From: Collimonas sp. PA-H2
GTDB lineage: Bacteria > Pseudomonadota > Gammaproteobacteria > Burkholderiales > Burkholderiaceae_D
DNA: 64,000 nucleotides
NCBI RefSeq assembly: GCF_002564105.1
Contig: NZ_PDBX01000001.1
Span: 3,720,001-3,784,000, forward strand
Reading direction: 5' to 3'
Below, piece by piece: positions 27,920-37,845 of this stretch; the first letter of the stretch is position 1, and every line of letters begins with the position of its first letter. The notes under the pieces are model-generated. The model saw nothing but the letters and a program-made list of their open reading frames with translations. It had not been told where the DNA came from and searched no databases. The translations under genes were made by a program, and so were the position numbers.

Positions 27920-29008
27920 TTACGGCTGGATGACAGCGCCGCTGGCTTGTTTCGCCTGGATATCGGCAACGGCTTGCTGGATCGCGCTCATGCGATAGTC
28001 GGTGGCAGGGTGGATCGCGGTATAGCCGTTCAGGACCGTGGCTGGATACTGCGTCGCCAGCCGTTGCCAGAAGGTTGCTGCATTGTCGACCTTGTAGCCG
28101 GCGCGCGCCACCATGTAAAGCGACAGTTTGTCCGCCGCCGCATCGAGCTGCTGCGGATAAGGCTTGACCCCGGCCGCGCCGCTCAGCGAGGTAGTGTCGG
28201 GCCGCAGGCGGATCAGGTTGTCGATGACGCCGGTCATGGTCGCCGTGTTGCGCTGGCGCGAAGGATGGGTCAGCGAGTTGTGCGCCATTTCCTTGGCGAT
28301 CACCAGCGCCAGTTCATCATCGCTTTGCGTGAATTTCATCATGCCGGCGCTGACCAGCACGCGGCGGCCGTCGGCATAGCTGATCACGTTATCGGTGTTG
28401 CCGAGCTCGATGCCGAAGGCGCAGGCGCGGGTCAGCGGCACGTTCATGGTCTGGTTGCTGCCGTTGCGGGCGACGGTGACCTTGATGGTGTTGCGGCCGT
28501 TGACCAGCGGGCCGAGCATCAACGCGGTCTGGCGTTCCGCATCGGCGCCTACCGGCACCGGCTTGTCCTGGATTGATACCAGCAGGTCGCCGCGTTGCAG
28601 GCCGACCTTGGCGGCGCCGCTGCCGGCCAGCACGCCGGTGATCTGCAATTGATCGGTCAAGCCGAGGGAGGAGGCGGCGGCGATGAATTCCGCGGTAAAG
28701 GAGTATTTGGTTTTTGCCGTGAAGCCCAGCAGGTTGCGCGCGTTGTTCCGGCACAGCAGGGCGTTATTCACCAGCAGCGGAGCGGCGACGTCATACAGGC
28801 GGTCCTGCAGGCCGATCAGGGTTTTCAGCTCAGCCTGTTGCGGCGGCGCGGTGGCAGCCACCGGCTTGGGGGCCACCGGCGTTACCGGTTTTACTATCCC
28901 GGGAGGGATGGTCTCGGTAGTGGTGCAGGCTGCCAGCAATACCAGCGGCAAGGTCACCGCGGCATAGCGTTTGAGGCCATGCCATGCGGGAGCGTTCGTC
29001 AATCTCAT
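27920..29008 (-). CDS. M48-fold lipoprotein with degenerate zinc motif and PDZ-like domain
   Basis: This 362-residue protein runs from ATG 29008 behind GGAG; an ATG at 29020 overlapping the dut stop is the alternative. A lipoprotein signal ends in LVLLAAC (Cys28). Residues about 115-190 look like a PDZ domain (GVLAGSGAAKVGLQRGDLLV). Residues about 200-350 align with the M48 peptidase domain, but the HExxH zinc motif reads AKEMAHN, with Lys239 in place of the first histidine. The ExxAD ligand position reads DAAAD. Catalysis is therefore doubtful and a scaffold or chaperone role is possible. It is last in the ribF-to-dut cluster. Confidence 0.78.
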   Translation of the reverse strand: MRLTNAPAWHGLKRYAAVTLPLVLLAACTTTETIPPGIVKPVTPVAPKPVAATAPPQQAELKTLIGLQDRLYDVAAPLLVNNALLCRNNARNLLGFTAKTKYSFTAEFIAAASSLGLTDQLQITGVLAGSGAAKVGLQRGDLLVSIQDKPVPVGADAERQTALMLGPLVNGRNTIKVTVARNGSNQTMNVPLTRACAFGIELGNTDNVISYADGRRVLVSAGMMKFTQSDDELALVIAKEMAHNSLTHPSRQRNTATMTGVIDNLIRLRPDTTSLSGAAGVKPYPQQLDAAADKLSLYMVARAGYKVDNAATFWQRLATQYPATVLNGYTAIHPATDYRMSAIQQAVADIQAKQASGAVIQP

Positions 29009-29019
29009 TATTTTCTCCA

Positions 29020-29469
29020 TCAATGTTTTCCAGTGCTGCCGAAGCCGCCCGCGCCGCGTTCGCTGCTCTCGAAATCTGCTACGACATTAAAACTGACACG
29101 TGCTACCGGCACAATCACCAGCTGCGCCAGCCGTTCCATGGGATTAAGGGTAAATTCGGTCTGTCCGCGGTTCCAGGTGGATACCATCAGCTGACCCTGG
29201 TAATCAGAGTCGATCAGGCCCACCAGGTTCCCCAGCACGATGCCATGTTTGTGGCCGAGGCCGCTGCGCGGCAGGATCATGGCGGCATAGGCCGGATCGC
29301 CGATGTGAATCGCCAGGCCGGTTGGAATCAGATGGGTCTCGCCGGGCTTGATCGTCAGCGGGGCGTCCAGGCAGGCGCGCAGGTCCAGGCCCGCACTGCC
29401 TTCGGTGGCGTAGGCCGGCAGTTGATCTTGCATGCGTGGGTCGAGAATTTTGACGTCGATGATGTTCAT
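29020..29469 (-). CDS. dut: dUTP diphosphatase
   Basis: This 149-residue trimeric enzyme hydrolyses dUTP to dUMP and keeps uracil out of DNA. I chose ATG 29469 ([10 protein letters not shown]) over a TTG fifteen bases upstream. The five dUTPase motifs are present: [48 protein letters not shown] and the C-terminal [12 protein letters not shown] that closes over the substrate. It follows coaBC on the same strand, as in many Proteobacteria. Confidence 0.97.
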   Translation of the reverse strand: MNIIDVKILDPRMQDQLPAYATEGSAGLDLRACLDAPLTIKPGETHLIPTGLAIHIGDPAYAAMILPRSGLGHKHGIVLGNLVGLIDSDYQGQLMVSTWNRGQTEFTLNPMERLAQLVIVPVARVSFNVVADFESSERGAGGFGSTGKH

Positions 29470-29644
29470 TGAATTTGGTAACAATCTGTAAGGTGAAGAT
29501 GAAACGATAAGCTAAGCAAATGAAAAAGCAGGACAGGAACATTCCCGTCAGGTGTTTACATGTGAAGCCGATTCTGGTTTTCGATGCACGGCGCCGATGG
29601 TCAAGCGGGCGGCGCCGTGCGGATGCTAAAGTTGCCTGGCAATT

Positions 29645-30850
29645 CTATTTGCCAAGACGGGCGGCGATGGCGGCGATCAGCTGGCGCGCCAGTTCCTGCT
29701 TGCCGGCGCGCGCTAACTCGGTGTGGCCGCCGGCGTCAAACAATACTAATTGATTATCGTCCTTGCCAAATGTGTCATGGCCGATATTCCCGACCAGCAG
29801 CGGCACATTTTTGCGGATGCGCTTGGCTTCGCCATATTGCAGCAGGTTCTCCGATTCGGCGGCAAAACCGACACAGTACGGCGCTTTTGGCAGCGCCGCA
29901 ACTGTTGCCAGAATATCGGGGTTTTGCTCGAACACCAGTTGCGGGGCGCTGCCGTCGGCATTCTTCTTCAGTTTCTGGCTGCTGGCGTTGGCTACGCGCC
30001 AGTCCGCCACCGCCGCCACGGCGATGAAAATATCGGTGCCGCCTTGCGCCGCCATTTGCGCCATCACGATATCGTGCATCTGCTGCGCGGTCTGGATGCT
30101 GATGCGGCGTACGCCATACGGCGTCGTCAGCGCGGTCGGACCAGACACCAGGGTTACTTCGGCGCCGGCCTCGTAAGCCGCCCGCGCTACCGCATAACCC
30201 ATTTTTCCGGAGGACAGGTTGGTGATGCCGCGCACCGGATCGATCGGCTCGAAAGTCGGGCCGGCAGTGACCAGCAGGCGCTTGCCTTTGAGCAGCTTGG
30301 GCTGGAATGAGGCGATCACTTCTTCCAGCAACTGATCGGCTTCCAGCATGCGGCCCATGCCGACTTCGCCGCAAGCCTGTTCGCCGGCGTCGGGACCGAG
30401 CAGCTGGATGCCGTCCGCCTGCAGTTGCGTCAGGTTGCGCTGGGTGGCAGGATTCTGCCACATCTCGACGTTCATCGCCGGCGCCACCAGCAGCGGTACG
30501 GTAGCGGGACGGGCGACGCATAAAGTCGACAACAGGTCGTCGCAGGCACCGTGCGCCAGCTTGAAAATGAAATCAGCGGAGCAGGGCGCGATGACGATGG
30601 CGTCGGCGTCGCGGGTCAGGTCGATATGCGGCATGTTGTTGCCGATGCGTGCATCCCACTGATCGGTAAACACCGTCTTGCCGGACAGGCCCTGCATGGT
30701 GACGGCGGTAATGAAGTGCGTTGCCGCCGCCGTCATCACTATTTGCACCGAGGCGCCGGCCTTGATCAGCGCCCGCGTGAATTCCGCCGCCTTGTAGCAG
30801 GCGATGCCGCCGGTGAGTCCCAGCACGATTTTTTTACCAGCGAGATCCAT
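29645..30850 (-). CDS. coaBC: Bifunctional phosphopantothenoylcysteine decarboxylase/phosphopantothenate-cysteine ligase
   Basis: This 401-residue protein carries out two coenzyme A steps. Residues 1 to about 185 form the flavin-dependent CoaC domain (VLGLTGGIACYKAAEF, MTAAATHFI, PAMNVEMWQNPA). Residues about 190-400 form the CoaB ligase (LVTAGPTFEPIDPVRGITN, SSGKMGYAVARAA). A GGAGCTGAC context precedes the ATG. It lies between lspA and dut in a same-strand cluster. Length and motifs are normal. Confidence 0.96.
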   Translation of the reverse strand: MDLAGKKIVLGLTGGIACYKAAEFTRALIKAGASVQIVMTAAATHFITAVTMQGLSGKTVFTDQWDARIGNNMPHIDLTRDADAIVIAPCSADFIFKLAHGACDDLLSTLCVARPATVPLLVAPAMNVEMWQNPATQRNLTQLQADGIQLLGPDAGEQACGEVGMGRMLEADQLLEEVIASFQPKLLKGKRLLVTAGPTFEPIDPVRGITNLSSGKMGYAVARAAYEAGAEVTLVSGPTALTTPYGVRRISIQTAQQMHDIVMAQMAAQGGTDIFIAVAAVADWRVANASSQKLKKNADGSAPQLVFEQNPDILATVAALPKAPYCVGFAAESENLLQYGEAKRIRKNVPLLVGNIGHDTFGKDDNQLVLFDAGGHTELARAGKQELARQLIAAIAARLGK

Positions 30851-30903
30851 GTCAGCTCCTGGAGTAATGCGTCAATTATCTGCTTACTTACTTATTTGCT
30901 CGC

Positions 30904-31416
30904 TTATTTGTTTACGCGGCGCAATTCATCAATGACGAACAATACCGCACCGACGCAGATCGCGCTATCGGCGATATTGAAAGCCGGCCAGTGCCAGTTG
31001 CGCACGTAGATGTCGAGAAAATCGATCACATGGCCGTAGGCGATGCGGTCGATCACATTGCCGATGGCGCCGCCCAGGATCAGCGCCAGCGCGGTGCAGA
31101 ACATGCGCTGGCCGGCATGCCGTTTCAGCAAGAAAGTAATGAACAATGCCGCTGCAATGCCGAGGGCAGTGAAAAAGTAGCGTTGCCAGCCCGATTCGGT
31201 CGAAAGGAAACTGAAGGCGGCGCCCTTGTTATACACCAGCACCAGGTTGAAGAAAGAAGTCACCGCCAGCGACTCGCCGTAGCTGAACAGGCGCACGATG
31301 GTGATCTTGGTCAGCTGGTCGAGCACCAGCACCAGCGCGGCGATCGCCAGCCATGGCGCCAGGCCGTATTTCGAGGAGGTGGTAGAGATAGGGGAAGAGC
31401 GCTTTTTGGTAGCCAT
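30904..31416 (-). CDS. lspA: Lipoprotein signal peptidase
   Basis: This 170-residue inner-membrane aspartyl peptidase removes signal peptides from prolipoproteins. ATG 31416 is preferred over an upstream TTG, although neither has a clear ribosome-binding site. Four membrane helices are visible. The catalytic aspartates lie in [17 protein letters not shown] and in [16 protein letters not shown] is the conserved N-terminal loop. It is downstream of ileS, the classic arrangement, and is needed for lipoproteins such as those at 27920 and 38994. Confidence 0.96.
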   Translation of the reverse strand: MATKKRSSPISTTSSKYGLAPWLAIAALVLVLDQLTKITIVRLFSYGESLAVTSFFNLVLVYNKGAAFSFLSTESGWQRYFFTALGIAAALFITFLLKRHAGQRMFCTALALILGGAIGNVIDRIAYGHVIDFLDIYVRNWHWPAFNIADSAICVGAVLFVIDELRRVNK

Positions 31417-31530
31417 AGGGGATTTGTCAGTTCTCAGCAATGTGGCGGTAAAGTGCGCAGCTCACAGGATCGCAGGACGATCGCCGCCAGCCGCGCAGGA
31501 TTGATTCAATCAGGCTAGCTAATCAACGGC

Positions 31531-34434
31531 TCAGGCAACGTGCCGCTGTTCGCCCTTGCCAAACAGATTGGCGACGCAGCGTCCGCACAGGCCCGCATGT
31601 TCCGGGTGGCTGCCGACGTCGGCCCGGTAGTGCCAGCAACGTTCACATTTCTGCTGGGTCGATGGCGTCACCAAGATCGCTTCTTCCGCTTCGCTCGCCA
31701 CTTCCGATACGCTGGCGCTGGAAGTGATCAGCACAAACTTGAGATCGTCGCCGAGGCTGCTCAGCAGCGTGTACTTGGCCGCCGCAGCCTTGATTTCGAC
31801 TTCCGCCTGCAAAGAGGAGCCAATGCCGCCGGCTACCCGCACTTCTTCCAGCTGCTTGGTGACGTCGGCGCGCACCGCGCGCACGGCGTTGAACTTCTCG
31901 ATCAGGGCCGCGGCGCCGTCGATTTCCGGCAGCGTGTAATAGGTCTGCGTGAAAATGGTTTCATCGCTGGCGGCAAACGCTTCCGGGCTGGCGAAGAAGG
32001 ACCAGGCTTCTTCCGCGGTGAACGACAGCGTCGGCGCCATCACGCGCAACAGTGCCTGGGTGATATGCCAGATCGCGGTTTGCGCCGAACGCCTTGCCGT
32101 CGAGCTGACGCCGCTGGTGTACAGGCGGTCCTTGAGGATATCCAGGTAGAAGCCGCCCAGGTCTTCCGAGCAATACATCTGCAGCTTGGAGATCACCGGA
32201 TGGAATTCGTAAGTCTCGTAATGATTCAGGATGTCGGCCTGCAGCTGCGCCATGCTGGCGATCGCATAGCGGTCGATTTCCAGCAGCTCGGCGATCGGCA
32301 CGGCGTCGGTCGCCGGATTGAAGTCAGAGGTATTCGCCAGCAGGAAGCGCAGGGTATTGCGGATGCGGCGATACGATTCCGTCACGCGCTTGAGGATCTC
32401 TTCGGAGATGGTGATTTCACCGGAATAATCGCTCGAAGCAACCCACAGGCGCAGGATTTCCGCGCCCAGCGAGTCCGCCACCTTTTGCGGTTCGACGCCG
32501 TTCTTCAGCGATTTCGACATCTTGCGGCCTTCGCCATCCACCACGAAGCCGTGCGTCAGCAAGGCGTTGTAAGGTGCGCGGCCGTTCAGCATGGCCGAAG
32601 TCAGCAAGGAGGAGTGGAACCAGCCGCGATGCTGGTCCGAGCCTTCCAGGTAAAGGTCGGCCGGGAACTGCAGCTGGTCGGCGTGCGAGCCGCGCAGCAC
32701 GGTCTGGTGGGTCGAGCCGGAATCGAACCAGACATCCAGCGTGTCCTTGTTCTTGACGTAATTCTCAGCGTCGTCACCCAGCAATTCCTTAGGGTCCAGC
32801 GCCTGCCATGCTTCGATGCCATGCTGCTCGACGCGCTGGGCGATCTGCTCCAGCAGCTCCGGCGTGCGCGGATGCAGCTGGCCGCTTTCCTTATGCACGA
32901 AAAATGCCATCGGCACGCCCCACTGGCGCTGGCGCGACAAGGTCCAGTCCGGACGGTTGGCGATCATGCCGTGCAGGCGCGCCTTGCCCCAGCTTGGGAA
33001 AAATGCGGTTTCGTCGATCGCTTGCAGCGCGGTGGCGCGCAGGCTGGCGTGGCCATCCGTCGGCAAATTGTCCATGCTGGCGAACCACTGCGAGGTGGCG
33101 CGATAGATGATCGGCGACTTGTGACGCCAGCAATGCATGTAGCTGTGATCGAACATCACCAGCTTGAACAGCGCGCCGGCTTCTTCCAGCTTGCTGCAGA
33201 TCGGCTTGGACGCTTCCCAGATGGTCATGCCGGCAAAGAACGGCAGCCAGGAGGCGAACTTGCCATCGCCCATGACCGGGCTGATGATGTCGTCGTCCTT
33301 CATGCCGTGCGCTTTGCAGGAGATAAAGTCTTCGATGCCGTAGGCAGGCGCCGAGTGCACGATACCGGTGCCGCTGTCGGTCGTCACGTAGTCGCCCAGG
33401 TAGACCGGCGACAGGCGCTCATAGCCTGGATCGGCAGCGGCCAGCGGGTGCTTGAAATTGATTAGCGACAGGGCCTCGCCCTTGCAGCTGGCGACGACAG
33501 AGCCTTCGAGGCCGAAACGCTGCAGCGAATCCGCCACCAGGTCCTGCGCCAGGATCAACAGCAGCGGCTCGCCGTTGCGCACCGTCTGCACCAGCGCATA
33601 GTCGACTTCTGGATGGACGTTGAGCGCCTGGTTGGACGGGATGGTCCATGGCGTCGTGGTCCAGATCACCACATAGCCCTTGTCGGTCGGCAGCGCCGGC
33701 AGACCGAAGGCCGCAGCCAGCTTGGCCGGCTCGGCAAACGGGAAGCCGACGTCGATCGACGGATCGCGCTTGTCCTGGTATTCCACTTCCGCCTCAGCCA
33801 GGGCCGAACCGCAGTCGAAGCACCAGTTGACCGGCTTCAGGCCGCGGTAAACGTAGCCCTTTTCCAGGATGGTGCCGAGCGCGCGCAACTCATCGGCTTC
33901 ATTGCGGAAGGCCATGGTCAGATACGGATTATCCCACTCGCCCAGCACACCGAGACGGATGAAGTCTTTGCGCTGCAGGTCGATCTGTTCATTGGCGTAG
34001 GCGCGCGCCTTGGACTGTACTTCCGCCACCGGCAGGTTCTTGCCGTACTTCTTTTCGATCTGGATTTCGATCGGCATGCCGTGGCAATCCCAGCCCGGCA
34101 CGTAAGGCGCGTCGAAGCCGGCCATGTTGCGGGCCTTGACGATCATGTCCTTGAGGATTTTGTTGACGGCGTGGCCCAGGTGGATCTCGCCGTTGGCATA
34201 CGGCGGACCGTCATGCAGGATGAATTTCGGCCGGCCCTTGGAAGCCTTGCGGATCCGTTCGTAGACTTTCTTTTCCTGCCATTGCTTGACCCATTGCGGC
34301 TCACGCTTGGCGAGATCGCCGCGCATGGGGAATGGCGTCTCGGTCATGTTGACCGGGTATTTGCTTTGCGGCTTAGTCTGCTTGACTGGCTTTGCCGCCT
34401 TGGTGTTTTCTGGTTTGCTGGTCTGATCGGACAT
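31531..34434 (-). CDS. ileS: Isoleucyl-tRNA synthetase
   Basis: This class I synthetase has 967 residues from ATG 34434; the longer frame adds 54 non-homologous residues. The HIGH motif is HLGH near residue 80 ([11 protein letters not shown]). KMSKS is intact in [11 protein letters not shown]. The editing domain covers about 210-410 with TTPWTIPSN. The C-terminal zinc ribbon is [20 protein letters not shown] with a second CGRC pair. The first 40 residues are a Lys/Pro-rich tail typical of Burkholderiales IleS. ribF is upstream and lspA downstream. Confidence 0.97.
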   Translation of the reverse strand: MSDQTSKPENTKAAKPVKQTKPQSKYPVNMTETPFPMRGDLAKREPQWVKQWQEKKVYERIRKASKGRPKFILHDGPPYANGEIHLGHAVNKILKDMIVKARNMAGFDAPYVPGWDCHGMPIEIQIEKKYGKNLPVAEVQSKARAYANEQIDLQRKDFIRLGVLGEWDNPYLTMAFRNEADELRALGTILEKGYVYRGLKPVNWCFDCGSALAEAEVEYQDKRDPSIDVGFPFAEPAKLAAAFGLPALPTDKGYVVIWTTTPWTIPSNQALNVHPEVDYALVQTVRNGEPLLLILAQDLVADSLQRFGLEGSVVASCKGEALSLINFKHPLAAADPGYERLSPVYLGDYVTTDSGTGIVHSAPAYGIEDFISCKAHGMKDDDIISPVMGDGKFASWLPFFAGMTIWEASKPICSKLEEAGALFKLVMFDHSYMHCWRHKSPIIYRATSQWFASMDNLPTDGHASLRATALQAIDETAFFPSWGKARLHGMIANRPDWTLSRQRQWGVPMAFFVHKESGQLHPRTPELLEQIAQRVEQHGIEAWQALDPKELLGDDAENYVKNKDTLDVWFDSGSTHQTVLRGSHADQLQFPADLYLEGSDQHRGWFHSSLLTSAMLNGRAPYNALLTHGFVVDGEGRKMSKSLKNGVEPQKVADSLGAEILRLWVASSDYSGEITISEEILKRVTESYRRIRNTLRFLLANTSDFNPATDAVPIAELLEIDRYAIASMAQLQADILNHYETYEFHPVISKLQMYCSEDLGGFYLDILKDRLYTSGVSSTARRSAQTAIWHITQALLRVMAPTLSFTAEEAWSFFASPEAFAASDETIFTQTYYTLPEIDGAAALIEKFNAVRAVRADVTKQLEEVRVAGGIGSSLQAEVEIKAAAAKYTLLSSLGDDLKFVLITSSASVSEVASEAEEAILVTPSTQQKCERCWHYRADVGSHPEHAGLCGRCVANLFGKGEQRHVA

Positions 34435-34504
34435 AATTTTCTTTAATGGAATTCGGTGGGGCCTGCTATCGGCAGGCATAACGCAAGCAGTGAAAGCAAC
34501 AGCG

Positions 34505-35503
34505 TCAAATTCGATCGGTAGCCGCGGTCGGCGCGCGCGAGGCGATGGAATCCATATCCCCGTGCTGGCGGAAATACGCCCGTGCATTGTCGACATCGCG
34601 CTCGATCGCCGCCGTCAGGGTGGGCAGGTCGACGTATTTTTCTTCGTCGCGCAGCTTCTGCAAAAATTCGACCTGGATCAGCTTGCCGTAGCAATCGCCG
34701 CTAAAGTCGAGCAGATAGCTCTCCAGCAGCACCCGGCCGCTGTCGTCGACGGTAGGACGCACGCCGATGCTGGCGACGGCTGGCAATGGCTGATCCGCCA
34801 GGCCATGTACTTTCACCACGAAAATCCCCGACAGCGCCGGCAGCTTGTGGTTGACGCGCAGGTTCAGGGTAGGGAAGCCGATGCTGCGGCCGAGCTTCTT
34901 GCCATGCACCACGTGACCCGAAATCGCATACGGATGGCCCAGCAACGCCCGCGCGTGGCTGAAATCGCCGGCCGCCAACGCGGCTCTCACCGCTGACGAG
35001 GAGACCCGCGCGCCCTGGTTCATCACGGTCGGCAAGGTCTCGACATGGAAACCGTATTTCTTGCCGGCTTCGACCAGGGTAGCGATATTGCCGGCGCGGC
35101 GCGATCCGAAGCAGAAATCTTCACCCACCATCAGCCATTTCACGTGCAAGCCTTCGACCAGTACTTTTTCGATAAAGTCTTGCGGCGACATGGCGGCGAA
35201 ACTGGCGTTGAAATGTTCCACGATCACGCGGTCGATGCCGGCCTGCGACAGCGATTGCAGCTTGTCGCGCAGGTTGGCGACGCGGGTCGGCATATTGCCC
35301 GGCTGGCCGGCGCGCTGCGCAAAGAATTCGCGCGGGTGCGGTTCGAATGTCATGACCGCCGCATCCAGCCCCAGTTCGGTGGCCGCCTTGCGGACGTGCG
35401 CGAGCAGCACCTGATGGCCGCGATGAACGCCATCGAAGTTGCCGATAGTGAGCGCGCACGGGGCGCGCGATTCGGCGTTGGGAAGTCCGCGAAATACCTT
35501 CAT
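34505..35503 (-). CDS. ribF: Bifunctional riboflavin kinase/FAD synthetase
   Basis: This 332-residue enzyme makes FMN and FAD. The N-terminal adenylyltransferase has the nucleotidyl motif [11 protein letters not shown] near residue 22 and [14 protein letters not shown] near 160. The C-terminal flavokinase covers about 185-310 with [11 protein letters not shown] and [20 protein letters not shown]. It is first in the ribF-ileS-lspA-coaBC-dut cluster. The gap to ileS is 70 bases. Upstream is a large palindromic repeat region. Confidence 0.97.
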   Translation of the reverse strand: MKVFRGLPNAESRAPCALTIGNFDGVHRGHQVLLAHVRKAATELGLDAAVMTFEPHPREFFAQRAGQPGNMPTRVANLRDKLQSLSQAGIDRVIVEHFNASFAAMSPQDFIEKVLVEGLHVKWLMVGEDFCFGSRRAGNIATLVEAGKKYGFHVETLPTVMNQGARVSSSAVRAALAAGDFSHARALLGHPYAISGHVVHGKKLGRSIGFPTLNLRVNHKLPALSGIFVVKVHGLADQPLPAVASIGVRPTVDDSGRVLLESYLLDFSGDCYGKLIQVEFLQKLRDEEKYVDLPTLTAAIERDVDNARAYFRQHGDMDSIASRAPTAATDRI

Positions 35504-35683
35504 TGAAGTGACCGGAATATTTGTTGCAAAACCTTGGATTATAAATGCTTTCGGGGCCTTGCCCCCGCCAGGAAGATGATCTGCGTTCGATTGGGCGATT
35601 TAAAATTGACAAAATGGCCATTTTTCGGTGTCGGACCACTTTTACGCAAAGGCGGTCCGCAGGCTTACATTCTAGCCGCCCAT

Positions 35684-35915
35684 AAAAAAATCGCTCCGAA
35701 GAGTAATGCTGTTCAGTTAGGGCAGAACGACATGCCGTAGGGTGGGCACTCCGTGCCCACGCAGTATCATGGATATTCGTGTCCCTGACATTCGTGCCCC
35801 GGCTACGCGCCCCGGCCCGTCCGCGTGGGCACGGAGTGCCCACCCTACGAGTTCCGCAAATAAAAATGCCGTTCAGTCTTAACTGAACGGCATTACGCTC
35901 CGAAGAGCGATTTTT
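35684..35915. repeat. Nested palindromic element (MITE/REP-like)
   Basis: This is a three-layer symmetric structure. The outer ends, 35684-35719 and 35880-35915, are related inverted repeats sharing AAAAATCGCT and TAATGC(T/C)GTTCAGTTA. Each end carries its own palindrome, 35706-35733 (imperfect) and 35865-35894 (12-bp perfect arms). Inside lies a perfect 27-bp inverted repeat, 35736-35762 and 35823-35849, separated by 60 bases. The whole resembles a non-autonomous mobile or REP-type element. The ends also form stem-loops with T-runs that may terminate yidB-type transcription. Confidence 0.75.
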
Positions 35916-35940
35916 ATCCAACTATCCGGCTTCAGGCAGG

Positions 35941-36387
35941 TCAGGCCTGCTTGTTGCCGCCCAGCAGGCCACCCAGCAGGCCACCCAGGTCCAGGCCGCC
36001 GGCAGCGGCAGGCTGGCCGTTCGGTGTCAGCTTGTCGACCAGACCAGGCAGGATTTCCGACAGGTGGCCAGCTGCTTCAGTTGGGGAAATGCCCGCCGCC
36101 GTCGCCAGTTCCTGCAGGTGACCACCGCCCAACGCTTGCTGCACCTGGTCTGGCGAAATCGCTTGGTTTTGGCCGTTGCCGATCCATGACTGCACAACCG
36201 AGCCCAAGCCCGCGCCTTCGAATGCGCTGAGGAGGCCGCCACCAGCACCCTGGCCAGCACCCGCACCGCCGCCTTGCAGTGCCTTCAGCAGCAATGGCAC
36301 TGCAGCTGCGATCAACATGGCTTTCGGATCATTTGATTGCTGCTGGCCGCCACCGAGGATGCCGCCTAACGAATCCAATAGTCCCAT
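35941..36387 (-). CDS. YidB family (DUF937) protein
   Basis: This 148-residue glycine-, glutamine- and leucine-rich protein starts MGLLDSLGGILGGGQQQ and ends GGLLGGLLGGNKQA. The middle has the DUF937 core ISPDQVQQALGGGHLQELA and TEAAGHLSEILPGLVDKLTP, as in E. coli YidB. Function is unknown; relatives are cytoplasmic and abundant. An AGGAG site precedes the ATG. It is monocistronic, and the palindromic element directly after the stop may act as its terminator. Confidence 0.9.
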   Translation of the reverse strand: MGLLDSLGGILGGGQQQSNDPKAMLIAAAVPLLLKALQGGGAGAGQGAGGGLLSAFEGAGLGSVVQSWIGNGQNQAISPDQVQQALGGGHLQELATAAGISPTEAAGHLSEILPGLVDKLTPNGQPAAAGGLDLGGLLGGLLGGNKQA

Positions 36388-36624
36388 AATATTCTCCTGA
36401 GTAAATAATGCGATAAGCCATCAAGGCTGGTCTCTGCCTTGCAGAAAACACAAGGCAGTTACAAAATAAATAAGCAGACTGATACTACAACGAGGCAGCA
36501 GGTTTGAGTAGTTGGACAACTGAAAACGATTGTGTCTTGGCATCCGCTCTTATTTTAGCCAGAGTTTCCACCTTTGCTTAGATCAATTTGTAGAAACCAT
36601 AGAAAAACGCCAGGATTGCAGACC

Positions 36625-37350
36625 TTACATTTCACCCCAGATCGCATTGATCGCCGCCAGCGCCGCCAGCCCGGCCGTTTCAGTACGCAGGATCCGAGGT
36701 CCCATCGACAACATCAGCGCTCCCTGGCTGCAAGCCAGGTTCTCTTCCGCTTCAGTAAAGCCGCCTTCCGGACCGATCAGCAGAGCTAGCGCTTGCGGCG
36801 GCTGATGGCGCGCCCAGTCAGACAGCGATTGTTCGCCGCGCGGCGACAGCAGTATCCGCTTGTGTAAATCCTGTTGCTGGACCCAGTCGTTGAACGGGCT
36901 GAGGGTGGCCAGGCTGGGCATGCGGTTGCGCCCGCTCTGCTCGGCGGCGGCGACAATCACGGCCTGCCAGTGGCTTTGCTTTTTTTCGGCGCGCTCACTG
37001 TTGAGGCGCACCACGCAGCGCTGTGCCGCCAGTGGCTGGATTGCGGCGACGCCGAGCTCGACCGCTTTTTCGATGATCCAGTCCAGCTTCGACGATTCCG
37101 GCAGAGCCTGCGCCAGCGTAATCGCATAAGGCAGTTCCACCTCGCGCGGCGAGAAAGTCTTGATTTCGGCGCTGACACGCTTTTTTTCGATGCTGCTGAT
37201 GGTCGCGGTGTACTCGCCGCCTTGGCCGTTGAACAGCGTGATAGGCGCAGCCGGCCCCAGGCGTAGCACCAGCAGGTGATGAGCGACGGCGTCCGGCAGC
37301 GCCAGCACCTGGCCGATTTCGAGTGGACTTGAAACGTAGAAACGAGGCAT
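36625..37350 (-). CDS. rsmE: 16S rRNA (uracil-1498-N3)-methyltransferase
   Basis: This 241-residue SPOUT-class enzyme methylates U1498 in the ribosomal decoding centre. A small N-terminal PUA-like domain covers residues 1 to about 70. The knotted domain has ITLAQALPESSKLDWIIEKAVELG, AAEQSGRNRMP, and the SAM-binding ALLIGPEGGFTEAEE and MLSMGPRILRTETAGLAALAAIN. All family motifs are present. The gene lies 18 bases after the DUF350 stop on the same strand, so read-through from that cassette is likely. Confidence 0.95.
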   Translation of the reverse strand: MPRFYVSSPLEIGQVLALPDAVAHHLLVLRLGPAAPITLFNGQGGEYTATISSIEKKRVSAEIKTFSPREVELPYAITLAQALPESSKLDWIIEKAVELGVAAIQPLAAQRCVVRLNSERAEKKQSHWQAVIVAAAEQSGRNRMPSLATLSPFNDWVQQQDLHKRILLSPRGEQSLSDWARHQPPQALALLIGPEGGFTEAEENLACSQGALMLSMGPRILRTETAGLAALAAINAIWGEM

Positions 37351-37368
37351 GTAGGAAAAATTCTTCAG

Positions 37369-37776
37369 TTAGTAGGTCATGCAAGCGGCATTCAGGATGC
37401 CCAGCCCAAGGCTGACTGTACCAAGAAAGAGACCGGATGCGATCTTGTTTTCAGGAATATCCGCCACCAGCGTCGGCAACAGCAGCCTGACAATCAGGAA
37501 AGCCAGCAGCTGCACCACCAGCGCCACTACGCCCCAAACCAGCATGTCGAGCAGGTTGATGCTGTTCGAAATGGCCGAAGCAAGGGCGACGCTATAGCCG
37601 AGCAGGGCGCCGGCCAGGCTGGCTGCCGCCGCATTGTTGCCGGCGCGGATCAGGGCCAGTTCATGATAGGGCGTGATGAAAATATACACCACGAGAAATA
37701 TGCCGACCAGCAGCAGCGCCAGGCCGAAGTGGGACAGGAAGGCCGGCAGGCCGACGGGAAGAAAGGCAAGGCTCAT
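37369..37776 (-). CDS. DUF350 membrane protein (YjfL-like)
   Basis: This 135-residue protein has four membrane helices (about residues 12-35, 50-70, 78-102 and 115-133). GNNAAAASLAGALLGYSVALAS is the signature segment of DUF350. In E. coli the relative YjfL is encoded with a PspA paralogue, a YgiB-like DUF1190 lipoprotein (YjfM) and an ATP-grasp enzyme (YjfC). Here the same ATP-grasp and DUF1190-like genes lie directly upstream. Function is unknown, probably membrane stress or transport. Confidence 0.88.
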   Translation of the reverse strand: MSLAFLPVGLPAFLSHFGLALLLVGIFLVVYIFITPYHELALIRAGNNAAAASLAGALLGYSVALASAISNSINLLDMLVWGVVALVVQLLAFLIVRLLLPTLVADIPENKIASGLFLGTVSLGLGILNAACMTY

Positions 37777-37845
37777 GGGTCGATGCTCCTGGTAACGAGG
37801 GTGGCTGCTCTGGAAAAGCGCTTAAAGCTGTTGGCAGATTGAAGC

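Noticed and set aside
31540..33465. 641-codon plus-strand frame
   Set aside because: Antisense to ileS, which is unambiguous by motifs.
35504..35683. Riboswitch upstream of ribF
   Set aside because: An FMN riboswitch is expected before ribB-type genes. No conserved RFN-element segments were found before ribF here.
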